Origin: Alphaproteobacteria bacterium
GTDB taxonomy: Bacteria; Pseudomonadota; Alphaproteobacteria; Micropepsales; Micropepsaceae
DNA: 64,000 bases
NCBI GenBank assembly: GCA_947475445.1
Contig: CANJLC010000006.1
Span: 62,001-126,000, forward strand
Reading direction: 5' to 3'
Shown here: piece after piece, positions 21,947 to 30,228 of the stretch
Numbering within the stretch: position 1 is the first letter of the stretch
How the letters are laid out: each line of letters begins with the position of its first letter
Notes under the pieces: generated by a model
What the model saw: the letters and a program-made list of their open reading frames with translations, nothing else
The model's database searches: none
Told to the model about the DNA's origin: nothing
Made by a program: the position numbers and the translations under genes

Positions 21947-23154
21947 GCTGCCCCTTTGAGCTTGTCCGCGATGCGCAGCGCCAGCCGTGACCCCACTTCG
22001 GATTTGGAAAGTTCGGGCCAGTCTTCCGTGCCGGTTTCGCTGATCAGGTGAATGCGGTTCTTCTCGCCGCCCATCACCGATTCTCCATCAAGATTGGCGG
22101 AAACGTCATTGGCGATGATCCAGTCGGCGCCCTTGCGGGCGCGCTTGGCGACGGCATTTTCCACCACATCGTCGGTTTCGGCGGCGAAGCCGATCACCAG
22201 CCGGGGGCGCTGCGGCCCATGCGCCAGCGTGTGCAGGATATCGGGATTTTCCACCAGCTTGATCAGCGGCACGATGCGGTCGGTGCTTTTCTTGATCTTG
22301 CTGTTGGCGGCGATGTCAGGCCGCCAGTCGGCCACCGCCGCTGCCATCACCAGCACATCGGCGGGCAGGGCGCTTTCGCAGGCTGCCAGCATTTCGCGCG
22401 CCGTGGTGACACGCATCAGCTTTACGCCGGTTGGCGGCGCCAGCGACACCGGCCCGGAAATCAGCGTCGTGTCCGCGCCGGCACGCGCCAGCGCATCGGC
22501 AATGGCATAGCCCTGCTTGCCGGAGGAATGATTTGCCAAAAAACGCACCGGGTCTACCGGCTCGCGCGTCGGGCCCGCCGTCACCAGCGCCCGGACCCCG
22601 GCCAGCGGCCCTTCGATCTTCAGGGCGCGCTCGATGGCGGCGACAATCTCCAGCGGTTCGGCCATGCGGCCCGGGCCAAATTCGCCGCAGGCCATTTCGC
22701 CGTCATTGGGGCCCACAAACAGCACGCCGTCTTTTTTCAATTGCTCGACGCTGCGGCGCACGGAGGGGCTTTCCCACATCCGCACATTCATGGCCGGGGC
22801 CATCAGGATCGGTTTGTCGGTGGCGAGCAGGGCAGTTGACGCCAGGTCATTGGCCAATCCGCCCGCCAGCTTGCCCATCAGGTCCGCGGTGGCCGGGGCG
22901 ACCACGACAAGATCGGCGCTGCGTGACAATTCGATATGACCCATCTCAGCCTCATCGGTCAGCGAGAACAGGTCGGAGAAAACTTTCTCACCCGCCAGTG
23001 ACGATACCGACAAAGGCGTGACGAATTCCGCGCCGGCCTTTGTCAGGATGGCGCGGGTCTTTACGCCCCGCTCGGACAGGCGGCGGATCAGCTCCAGCGA
23101 TTTGTAGGCCGCGATGCCGCCGCCGATAATCAGAAGAATGCTCTTGCCGTGCAT
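21943..23154 (-). CDS. coaBC: Bifunctional phosphopantothenoylcysteine decarboxylase/synthetase
   Basis: A 403-residue fusion of the two middle steps of coenzyme A synthesis. The N-terminal CoaC flavoprotein half has [16 protein letters not shown], the catalytic His in [20 protein letters not shown], and the PAMNVRMW loop. The C-terminal CoaB half begins about residue 190 ([20 protein letters not shown]) with NHSSGKQG and a late lysine region SKIKKS. First gene of the coaBC-dut-rrf2-cysK unit. A TATATT on the minus strand about 45 bases upstream may be a -10 element, without a clear -35. coaBC beside dut is common in Alphaproteobacteria. Confidence 0.96.
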   Translation of the reverse strand: MHGKSILLIIGGGIAAYKSLELIRRLSERGVKTRAILTKAGAEFVTPLSVSSLAGEKVFSDLFSLTDEAEMGHIELSRSADLVVVAPATADLMGKLAGGLANDLASTALLATDKPILMAPAMNVRMWESPSVRRSVEQLKKDGVLFVGPNDGEMACGEFGPGRMAEPLEIVAAIERALKIEGPLAGVRALVTAGPTREPVDPVRFLANHSSGKQGYAIADALARAGADTTLISGPVSLAPPTGVKLMRVTTAREMLAACESALPADVLVMAAAVADWRPDIAANSKIKKSTDRIVPLIKLVENPDILHTLAHGPQRPRLVIGFAAETDDVVENAVAKRARKGADWIIANDVSANLDGESVMGGEKNRIHLISETGTEDWPELSKSEVGSRLALRIADKLKGAA

Positions 23155-23333
23155 GGATTGAATTCCTGGGGCCGAAAAATACGGCGCTTGGGGCGGGAAT
23201 ATAGCAAACCACGAAGGCGAAGTGTAGTTCCATGCAAGCTGTTGATGTAGCGAAAGTATTTACAAGTTCCGTGAGTTAATCCTTCGCTAATCTTGTGGTG
23301 GTCCAATAGCCGTGTCGAAGAAGGCGTCTGCCC

Positions 23334-23561
23334 TTGGCTGCGACCAGAACCCACCTGACCACCAGCGACATGTATCGCCTTGCTTCCGATTTTGCGGAAG
23401 AGCATGGCGACAATGCCTGCGACTATGCCTATCGCGCGGTGGTGAGCTTCGAAGCCGAAGGCGCAGGCGACCGGGCCTATTTCTGGTTCCTGCTGCTGGT
23501 GATGCTGGGCGATATCGCCAGCCACCGCATTGTTCCGGGCGCCACCATCACCATCCACTAA
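23334..23561 (+). CDS. Small conserved-looking protein of unknown function
   Basis: An open frame of 75 codons beginning with TTG at 23334, which has GAAGAAGG nine bases upstream; ATG at 23370 is an alternative start (63 residues). The protein is acidic at first (ASDFAEEHGDNACDYAYRAVVSFEAEGAGDRAYF) and ends in a hydrophobic stretch (WFLLLVMLGDI). The pattern resembles short alphaproteobacterial proteins of unknown role, but no family name can be given. It sits 59 bases before the esterase gene on the same strand. Confidence 0.55.
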   Translation: MAATRTHLTTSDMYRLASDFAEEHGDNACDYAYRAVVSFEAEGAGDRAYFWFLLLVMLGDIASHRIVPGATITIH

Positions 23562-23619
23562 CTCGCCTTGTCCCGCATGATGCGTTAGCGTGCATACAGC
23601 GCGCTTCTGCAGGACCGTC

Positions 23620-24564
23620 ATGCCCCTCGATCCCCAGGTCAAAGCCTTTCTCGACCAGATGACGGCCATGCCGCGCCTGAAAATGTCGGACATGCCGCTG
23701 TCGCTGTCGCGCCAGAGCTTCGCCCAGATGATGGCGATGATGGGTCCGCATGACGTGCCGGTGGGCAAGGTGCAGAACATCACCCTTGCGGGACCTGCGG
23801 GAGAAATCCGCGCGCGTGTTTATTCCCCCATCGCGGCGGGCGGCGAGGCGCTTCCGGCGCTGGTCTATTTCCATGGCGGCGGCTTCGTGACGGGCGACCT
23901 GGAAACCCATGACGGATTGTGCCGCCTGATCGCGCATGAAGGCGGTTTCCTGGTGGTGGCGGTGGATTACCGCCTGGCCCCCGAACACAAATGGCCGGCG
24001 CAGATTGACGACGCCTTTGCCGCCACGCGCTGGGTCTTCGCCAACGCCCCGTCGCTGGGCATCGATGCCGGGCGCATTGCCATCGGCGGCGACAGCGCGG
24101 GCGGGCATTTGGCTGCCTGCGTCACCCAGATGGTCAAGGCGCATGGCGGACTGAAAATCGCCTTCCAGCTCCTGATGTTTCCCGGCACCGAATTCACCAC
24201 CGACACCGGCTCGATGCAGCGTTTCGCGGTGGGCTACATGATGGAAAAGCAGACCATCGAATGGTTCTACAGCCAGGTGCTGCCGGACGGCACCGACCGC
24301 GCCAGCGCCAAGATCTCGCCGCTGCTGGCCAAGGATTTTTCGGGGTTGCCGCCGGCCTATATCATGCTGGGTGGCTATGACCCGTTGCATGACGAGGGCC
24401 TGGCCTACGCGCAAAAGCTGGAAGCGGCGGGCGTGAAGGTCACGGTCGCCGACTACGCCGACATGGTGCATTGCTTTATCTATTTGCAGAGCGTGCTGCC
24501 CCAGGCGCATGACGCCGTCGCCAAGGCCGCCGAAGCGGTGGCGCAGGCGCTGGACCAGGCTTAG
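23620..24564 (+). CDS. Alpha/beta-hydrolase, hormone-sensitive-lipase family esterase
   Basis: A 314-residue cytosolic esterase of family IV. The oxyanion motif HGGGF is near residue 87, the nucleophile elbow GDSAGGHLAA carries the catalytic Ser, GGYDPLHDEG carries the Asp, and VHCFIYL gives the His. VVAVDYRLAPEHKWPAQIDD is the standard family block between them. The ATG at 23620 follows AGGA by five bases; an in-frame ATG at 23590 lacks support. The last four bases overlap the converging AGPS-like gene. Natural substrate unknown, probably short acyl esters. Confidence 0.92.
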   Translation: MPLDPQVKAFLDQMTAMPRLKMSDMPLSLSRQSFAQMMAMMGPHDVPVGKVQNITLAGPAGEIRARVYSPIAAGGEALPALVYFHGGGFVTGDLETHDGLCRLIAHEGGFLVVAVDYRLAPEHKWPAQIDDAFAATRWVFANAPSLGIDAGRIAIGGDSAGGHLAACVTQMVKAHGGLKIAFQLLMFPGTEFTTDTGSMQRFAVGYMMEKQTIEWFYSQVLPDGTDRASAKISPLLAKDFSGLPPAYIMLGGYDPLHDEGLAYAQKLEAAGVKVTVADYADMVHCFIYLQSVLPQAHDAVAKAAEAVAQALDQA

Positions 24565-26075
24565 ACCGGAATCAACTTTCCCGGATTGAGGATATTTTCC
24601 GGGTCGAGCGCCTGTTTCAAGCCGCGCAACGCCTTCAATCCCAGCGCGCCTTTCTCCTGTTCCATCCAGGGAAGAAGCTCTTCGCCCACGCCCTGATGGG
24701 AAAGGCTGCCACCATGTGCGGCGATGGCGTCACGCGCCGCCTTGGCGATCGCTTGCGCCTGGACAAATTCATTGTTCAGCACCCGCGCAAAGATCGCCGT
24801 GATGCACAGCGTCGCGCCGCCGGGATTGCCATCGGTTATTTGCGCCAGCACCAGTCCATGCGCGCCTGGGCGGGGCGAATGACTTTGCATCGCCATCTCC
24901 AGCGCCCGCACCACCGACGTATAAATCAAGGGCAACTTCGACCAGTTGGCCCGGGTTTCGAAAATCGCCATGGCTGCGCCGTGATCCAGCATGGCGCCCT
25001 GCCGGTCAAGGATCATGGTGTTCACCGCGCGGGTGGAAAAACCGCCCAGCTTGCGGACAAGCGAGTCCATGCGTTTGGCGTCGGCGGCATTGGCGAAGTC
25101 GATGTCCAGCAGGCAGGGGTGGGTGTCAAAGCGGCGCCAGAGCAGGGCGATGTCACCGCGCCAGTCGCGGCGCTTTCTTTCCTGGCGGGCAAAACGGGTT
25201 TGCGCGCCGTCCGACAGGGCCAGGCGCAGATGCGGTGGCGCGGCCCGGATGGCGGCGATGCCGCTGGCGATGTCGCGCAGGAAATAGGCGCGATGAATTT
25301 CCGCAGCGATTGGGCGGATGCGCAAAGTCGCCTGGGTAATAACACCCAGCGTGCCTTCCGATCCCAGCACCAGGGATTTGATATCGGATTGCGGCGTATC
25401 GAACGCCAGCACGCCATGGGCGCCGGCCATGCGTGCGCCATACAGCCCGTCATCACCCTGGCGGCTTTGTGCGATCCAGCCGCCCAATGTCCCGTTCAGC
25501 GCGATGCCCAAAGTCATGCCGCGCGCCGCCACGGCTTTTTCCAGTGCGACAAGGGTTATGCCCGCTTCGGCAGTGACAGAGGCTGCCAGCATGTCGATGG
25601 CCAGGACCCGGTCCATGCCCGCAAGGTCCAGGCTGATGCGGCCCGGCGCCGCTGTCACGCCACCCGCCATGCCACCGCCGCCGCCAAAGGCCACCACGCC
25701 GATGGTGCGGCTTGCGCAGTATTTCAGGACCGCCAGCACATCGGCTTCGCCGAGCGGGAACAGCACGGCATCGGGCGCGGTGGAATAATCCCCGGCATGG
25801 GCCGCGAGCAAGTCGGCAAGGCTGCGGCTGCGGGCGTGGGCCGTGCGCGTGGGAACATCCTGGCGCACCCGGTCGGGGCCGATCAGGGCGCACAATTCCT
25901 TGATGATTTCCGGCGACAGCGCCCGCGCGGGCAGGGTGACGCTGTCGGCGGCGCGCGGCGGCGTCGCCAGCAGCGACGGCATGCCAAGTTCGCGGGCGAG
26001 AAAGTGCCAGGCATCGTCACGCCGCAGGATGAAATCCGGCAATGGCCAATAAGGGCGCGACTCGGCAATGCTCAT
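24561..26075 (-). CDS. FAD-binding oxidase, alkyl-DHAP-synthase-like
   Basis: A 504-residue flavoprotein of the VAO/GlcD fold. The N-terminal FAD domain has the phosphate loop VVAFGGGGGMAGGVTA and the VTAEAGITLVALEKAVAARG block; the C-terminal cap ends GGSLSHQGVGEELLPWMEQE then DPENILNPGKLIPV. The SxxHxGVG region is where alkyldihydroxyacetone-phosphate synthase (AGPS) keeps its active histidines (HHH); here only one His remains, followed by Gln. It follows glpD by 27 bases on the same strand. Ether-lipid synthesis or oxidation of a 2-hydroxyacid are both possible; the first is suggested by the neighbour. Confidence 0.75.
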   Translation of the reverse strand: MSIAESRPYWPLPDFILRRDDAWHFLARELGMPSLLATPPRAADSVTLPARALSPEIIKELCALIGPDRVRQDVPTRTAHARSRSLADLLAAHAGDYSTAPDAVLFPLGEADVLAVLKYCASRTIGVVAFGGGGGMAGGVTAAPGRISLDLAGMDRVLAIDMLAASVTAEAGITLVALEKAVAARGMTLGIALNGTLGGWIAQSRQGDDGLYGARMAGAHGVLAFDTPQSDIKSLVLGSEGTLGVITQATLRIRPIAAEIHRAYFLRDIASGIAAIRAAPPHLRLALSDGAQTRFARQERKRRDWRGDIALLWRRFDTHPCLLDIDFANAADAKRMDSLVRKLGGFSTRAVNTMILDRQGAMLDHGAAMAIFETRANWSKLPLIYTSVVRALEMAMQSHSPRPGAHGLVLAQITDGNPGGATLCITAIFARVLNNEFVQAQAIAKAARDAIAAHGGSLSHQGVGEELLPWMEQEKGALGLKALRGLKQALDPENILNPGKLIPV

Positions 26076-26102
26076 GCGCCAGCCTAACCCATATGGACGG
26101 GA

Positions 26103-27707
26103 TCAGCCTGAAGTCTTGAAAATGGGCGCAAGGCTGTCCATTTCGCGCCAGCGGCGGCTTTCGTCCCAGCCCAGCGCCGCGCCCATCGTGTCGGCCACCT
26201 TGGCCAGGTTGCGCGGTGGCCCGAACTGGCCCAGCGACGTGCGCCGCATCACCACATCTTCCAGCGTCAGCGCCATTTCATGGCGGATGGCGAAATGAAC
26301 CTGCGCCATGGTATCGCCGCTTTGGCCCAGCTCGGCCAGATCGGCGACCTTGGCGTCTTTCAATACCAGCGGCAGCCGCGCGCCAAACATGTGCACCAGG
26401 TGGTGCATGGTGGAAATTCCGGGATAGGTTTTCTCGAACCCCTTCACCAGCGGCTTGAAGCGGTCAAAGCGTCCACCGGGCAGGGGCGTATTGTCCGTGA
26501 AACAGTAACGCGCCTTGACGCCCAACTTCTTCACCACCTTGTCGGTGATGATTTCCGCCAGGTTGCGCGAGGTGGTCCATTTTCCGCCCAGCGCCGAAAG
26601 CAACCCGTCAATGCCGTCGGCATGGTGATCCACCAGTTCGGAGCGGCGGCTGGCGTTGTAAGTCTGCCCCGATCCATCATCCACCAGCGGCCGCAGCCCG
26701 GCATAAAAATGCTCCACCGCCGCGCGCGTCAGCTTTGCGGCGGGCAGGTAATTGTTCACCAGCCCAAGGAAATCGCCGATGTCCTTTTCGCTGACGGCAA
26801 CCGTGGCGGGATCGCCGCGAAACTCGGTATCGGTGGTGCCCAGCAAGGTATGGCCGCGCCAGGGCAGGACGAAAAAATGGCCCTTGCCCGCTTCCATGGT
26901 CAGCGCGGATTTGGTGATTTGCGGGAGCAGGAGATGAATGCCCTTGGAGCGCAGCAATTTGTGCTGCGCCGGTTTGCCGGGGGCATGTTCCAGGAAAAGA
27001 TCAGCCCAGGGGCCGGCAGCCACCAGCGTCAGTTTCGCCTGGATGTCGAAAGCCTCGCCGCTCAGGCCGTCGCGCATGCTGGCGCCGATCACGCGCTTGC
27101 CCTGCATCAACAGCCTGTCGGCGGCCACATGATTGGCGACAGCCGCACCATGGGCGTCCGCGTCGATCACGCATTCCAGCGCGATGCGCTCGGGGGAATA
27201 CATCTGGGCGTCGTGATATTCGTAGGCGCCGGCAAAGCCGTCGCCTTCCAGCACCGGCTCGCGCGCCAGCGCCTCGCTTGTGGAGATAAAGCGGTGCCCG
27301 GGCATTTTTTGCGCCGGATCGTCCAGATGGTTGCGGTCAAAGGACAGCAGGTCATACAGCGTCAACCCGATGCCCAGCTTCGTGCGCTCGACAAAGCCGG
27401 TGTTGTAAAGTGGCAGCAGGAAGGGCAGGGGCCGCACCAGGTGGGGCGCGATGCGCTGCAGGTAGCGCCGCTCGCGCAAACTCTCGCGCACCAGCCCGAT
27501 TTCCATGTTGCGCAAATAGCGAAGTCCACCATGCACCAGCTTGGAATTGTGCGCCGAGGTGGCGGAGGCGAAATCATTGGCTTCGACCAGCGCCACTTTC
27601 AGGCCGCGCATCGCCGCATCGCGGGCGGTGAAACAGCCGGTGGCGCCGCCGCCGATGATCAGCAGGTCGAATTGTTCGGATGAAAGCCGGGAAAGGGCGC
27701 GCTGCAT
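26103..27707 (-). CDS. glpD: Aerobic glycerol-3-phosphate dehydrogenase
   Basis: A 534-residue FAD enzyme that oxidises glycerol-3-phosphate to DHAP and feeds the quinone pool at the inner membrane. The N-terminal dinucleotide fold is LLIIGGGATGCFTARDAAMRG, followed by the family block FASATSAHNSKLVHGGLRYL and LGTTDTEFRGDP. The length and the C-terminal helical domain are normal. It starts at ATG 27707, 42 bases after rpmG, and precedes the AGPS-like gene by 27 bases. A DHAP-producing enzyme next to a DHAP-lipid-type flavoprotein suggests linked lipid chemistry. Confidence 0.93.
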   Translation of the reverse strand: MQRALSRLSSEQFDLLIIGGGATGCFTARDAAMRGLKVALVEANDFASATSAHNSKLVHGGLRYLRNMEIGLVRESLRERRYLQRIAPHLVRPLPFLLPLYNTGFVERTKLGIGLTLYDLLSFDRNHLDDPAQKMPGHRFISTSEALAREPVLEGDGFAGAYEYHDAQMYSPERIALECVIDADAHGAAVANHVAADRLLMQGKRVIGASMRDGLSGEAFDIQAKLTLVAAGPWADLFLEHAPGKPAQHKLLRSKGIHLLLPQITKSALTMEAGKGHFFVLPWRGHTLLGTTDTEFRGDPATVAVSEKDIGDFLGLVNNYLPAAKLTRAAVEHFYAGLRPLVDDGSGQTYNASRRSELVDHHADGIDGLLSALGGKWTTSRNLAEIITDKVVKKLGVKARYCFTDNTPLPGGRFDRFKPLVKGFEKTYPGISTMHHLVHMFGARLPLVLKDAKVADLAELGQSGDTMAQVHFAIRHEMALTLEDVVMRRTSLGQFGPPRNLAKVADTMGAALGWDESRRWREMDSLAPIFKTSG

Positions 27708-27749
27708 GCGCGCGAAGGCTAGGCCCTAGTCAAAGCGGCGATCAAGGAC

Positions 27750-27917
27750 TTACTTGATCTTGCCTTCCTTGAAGGTGACATGCTTGCGCAGGACCGGGTC
27801 GTACTTCTTGATCGTGAACTTCTCGGTCATGGTGCGCGTGTTCTTGCGGGTGACATAGAAAAAGCCGCTATCGCCTTCGCTGTTGAGGCGAATTTTGGCG
27901 GTGGTCGGTTTGGCCAT
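27750..27917 (-). CDS. rpmG: 50S ribosomal protein L33
   Basis: A 55-residue basic protein starting [21 protein letters not shown], with the L33 core [21 protein letters not shown] and the [14 protein letters not shown] end. It is the cysteine-free (C-) form, so it needs no zinc. Real start is ATG 27917; the in-frame upstream extension covers the promoter. rpmG next to rnr is common in Alphaproteobacteria. Confidence 0.97.
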   Translation of the reverse strand: MAKPTTAKIRLNSEGDSGFFYVTRKNTRTMTEKFTIKKYDPVLRKHVTFKEGKIK

Positions 27918-27951
27918 GGCATTGCTCCGAAAAGAACGATTTGAGGGGCGG

Positions 27952-27980
27952 GTAATGAAGCAGCCGCCCCCTCCTGTCAA
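27952..27980 (-). promoter_or_regulatory. Predicted promoter of rpmG
   Basis: On the minus strand a perfect TTGACA (27980-27975) is followed after 17 bases by CATTAC (27957-27952), 35 bases before the rpmG ATG and starting 26 bases past the rnr stop. The -10 element matches the consensus at three of six positions. Confidence 0.6.
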
Positions 27981-28005
27981 GCGTATCGCGCCAAGTTGCT
28001 GGAAT

Positions 28006-30228
28006 TTATCGCTTTTTTGCCTTGAAACGACGCTGTGGCTTGCCCCGATGCGGCTTGGACGGGGCGCGTCCCGGGCGGCCCGATGATCCGCCGGAGACCC
28101 CGCCTTCGGCCAATTCGAAGCGCAGTCCCCCGGTGACCGGGGCGGCTTCCACCAGCTTGACCGTCACGATGTCACCCATGCCATAGGAGGTTCCGGTGCG
28201 GTCCCCGATCATGGCCTGGCGGCGCTCATCATGGCGGAAGAATTCGGTGCCCAGGTTGCGGGCCGGCAGCAGGCCTTCGGCGCCAGATTCCTTCAACCGC
28301 ACGAACAGCGCGAATTTGGTGACGCCGGTGATGCGCGCCTCGAACACCGCGCCCAGGTGCGCCTGCATGTAGGCGGCGACATAGCGGTCGGTGGAATCGC
28401 GTTCCGCCATCATGGCGCGGCGCTCGGTCATGGAAATTGTCTGGGCGATTTCCGGCAGATGCTTGATCTCGCGGTCCGTCAGTCCGTCATCGCCGCCCAG
28501 ATTGAGGCCGCGGATCAGGGCCCGATGCACAATCAGATCGGCATAGCGGCGGATGGGGGAGGTGAAATGGGCGTACTTGGCCAGGTTCAGGCCGAAATGG
28601 CCGATATTGCCGGGGTCATAGATCGCCTGGGCCTGGCTCCTCAGCACCACGTCATTCATCACCGCCTCATGCACGGTGCCCTTGGCCCCGGCCAGGATGC
28701 GGTTGAAGGTACCGGGCTGCACCACCTGGCCCTTGGCGAAATTGATGTTCAGGGTGCGCAGGAAATCGGAAAAGGCGAACAGTTTCTCCTTCGACGGCGT
28801 GTCATGGATGCGGTAGATCAGGGGCGTCTTGGACGCTTCCAGGCTTTCCGCGGCCGCAACATTGGCCAGCACCATGCACTCTTCGATCAGCTTCATCGAT
28901 TCCAGCCGCTCGCGATAGGCGATGGAGGCGACCTTGCCATCCTCGCCCAGCACGATGCGCCGTTCCGGCAAATCGAGATCGAGGGGGCTGCGCTTTTCGC
29001 GCGCGATGATCAGGGTTTTGTAGGCCGTCCACAGATCAGCCAGCGTCTTTTTCACGGTGGCGTTCAGGGAAGGATCGGGATTGCCGTCGAATGCGGCCTG
29101 CGCCTTGGCATAGGTCAGCCGCGCCGCCGAGCGCATCACGCCGCGCATGAAGGCATGGCCGGTCTTGCGGCCATGGGCGTCGAACACCATGCGCACCGCC
29201 AGGCAGGGTCGGTCCACGCCTTCCTTCAGCGAACACAGATCGGCGGACAGTTCTTCCGGCAGCATGGGCACCACGCGGTCGGGGAAATAGGTGCTGTTGC
29301 CGCGCTTCAGGGCTTCTTTATCAAGTGCTGAACCCGGCGTGACATAATGGGCAACATCGGCAATGGCGACCAGCACGGCCCAGCCATCGCCTTCCGGTCC
29401 CGCCCAGACGGCATCGTCATGGTCGCGGGCATCTTCCGGGTCAATCGTGACCAGCGGGATGTCGCGCAAATCCTTGCGCCCCTTTGGCGTGATGGGCTGC
29501 GCCGCCTTGGCCTCATCCAGCACGCTTTGCGGGAAGGCGGTGGGAATGCCATGGGCGTGAATGGCGATCAGGCTGATGGTGCGGGGGCTGTCCATGCTGC
29601 CAATGCGTTCGACGACCCGAACCTTGGGGAAGCCCACCGCTTTCTGGCCGGTTGGTTCACATTGCACCAGCTCGTTGTGCCGGGCGTCCCTGGCGTCTCG
29701 CTTGTCCAGGACATATTCGCCCCGTTCTTTGCGGTTCACCGGCATGACGCGAAAGCCATGCTCGGTTTCGCGCAGCACGCCCAATATGCGTTCCGGCCCG
29801 GCTTCGGCTTCCAGCCGGCGGATGACCTTGGCCTCATAACTGTCGCCGCGCTTTTCGAGCCGCGCCAGCACCCGCGCCCCGGCCGCAAGCGCCTTGCCCT
29901 CCTTGGGCGGCGTCACATAGATGGTTGGCGGTTCCTCGCTGCTGTCCCAGTTCAGCGGCGTGGCCAGCAATTCGCCATCGCTGTCGACGCCGCTGATTTC
30001 CAGCAGCGTCACATCGGGCAATTCGCCATGCTTGGTGAAGCCGCGCTTTGACTTGCCGTCAATGACGCCTTCGGCCTCAAGTTCCTTCAGCAGCCGCTTG
30101 AGCAGGATGCGGTCCGAACCCTTGAGGTTGGTCAGCCGCGCCAGGTCGCGCTTGGTCGCGCCGGGATTTTCGGCCAGCAGGGTGAGGAGGCGTGCCTTGT
30201 CGAGCTTGGGAGCGTTTGTGCGCGCCAA
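28006..30228 (-). CDS. rnr: Ribonuclease R
   Basis: A 740-residue 3'-5' exoribonuclease that degrades structured RNA and helps in tmRNA-linked quality control (smpB is at 46931). The order is an N-terminal winged-helix region ([22 protein letters not shown]), cold-shock domains, the RNB catalytic block [15 protein letters not shown] with its metal Asp residues, [20 protein letters not shown], an S1 domain, and a basic tail rich in Lys/Arg. The start is TTG at 30228, directly abutting the topA stop, with no obvious ribosome site, so translation is probably coupled to topA. Confidence 0.95.
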   Translation of the reverse strand: MARTNAPKLDKARLLTLLAENPGATKRDLARLTNLKGSDRILLKRLLKELEAEGVIDGKSKRGFTKHGELPDVTLLEISGVDSDGELLATPLNWDSSEEPPTIYVTPPKEGKALAAGARVLARLEKRGDSYEAKVIRRLEAEAGPERILGVLRETEHGFRVMPVNRKERGEYVLDKRDARDARHNELVQCEPTGQKAVGFPKVRVVERIGSMDSPRTISLIAIHAHGIPTAFPQSVLDEAKAAQPITPKGRKDLRDIPLVTIDPEDARDHDDAVWAGPEGDGWAVLVAIADVAHYVTPGSALDKEALKRGNSTYFPDRVVPMLPEELSADLCSLKEGVDRPCLAVRMVFDAHGRKTGHAFMRGVMRSAARLTYAKAQAAFDGNPDPSLNATVKKTLADLWTAYKTLIIAREKRSPLDLDLPERRIVLGEDGKVASIAYRERLESMKLIEECMVLANVAAAESLEASKTPLIYRIHDTPSKEKLFAFSDFLRTLNINFAKGQVVQPGTFNRILAGAKGTVHEAVMNDVVLRSQAQAIYDPGNIGHFGLNLAKYAHFTSPIRRYADLIVHRALIRGLNLGGDDGLTDREIKHLPEIAQTISMTERRAMMAERDSTDRYVAAYMQAHLGAVFEARITGVTKFALFVRLKESGAEGLLPARNLGTEFFRHDERRQAMIGDRTGTSYGMGDIVTVKLVEAAPVTGGLRFELAEGGVSGGSSGRPGRAPSKPHRGKPQRRFKAKKR

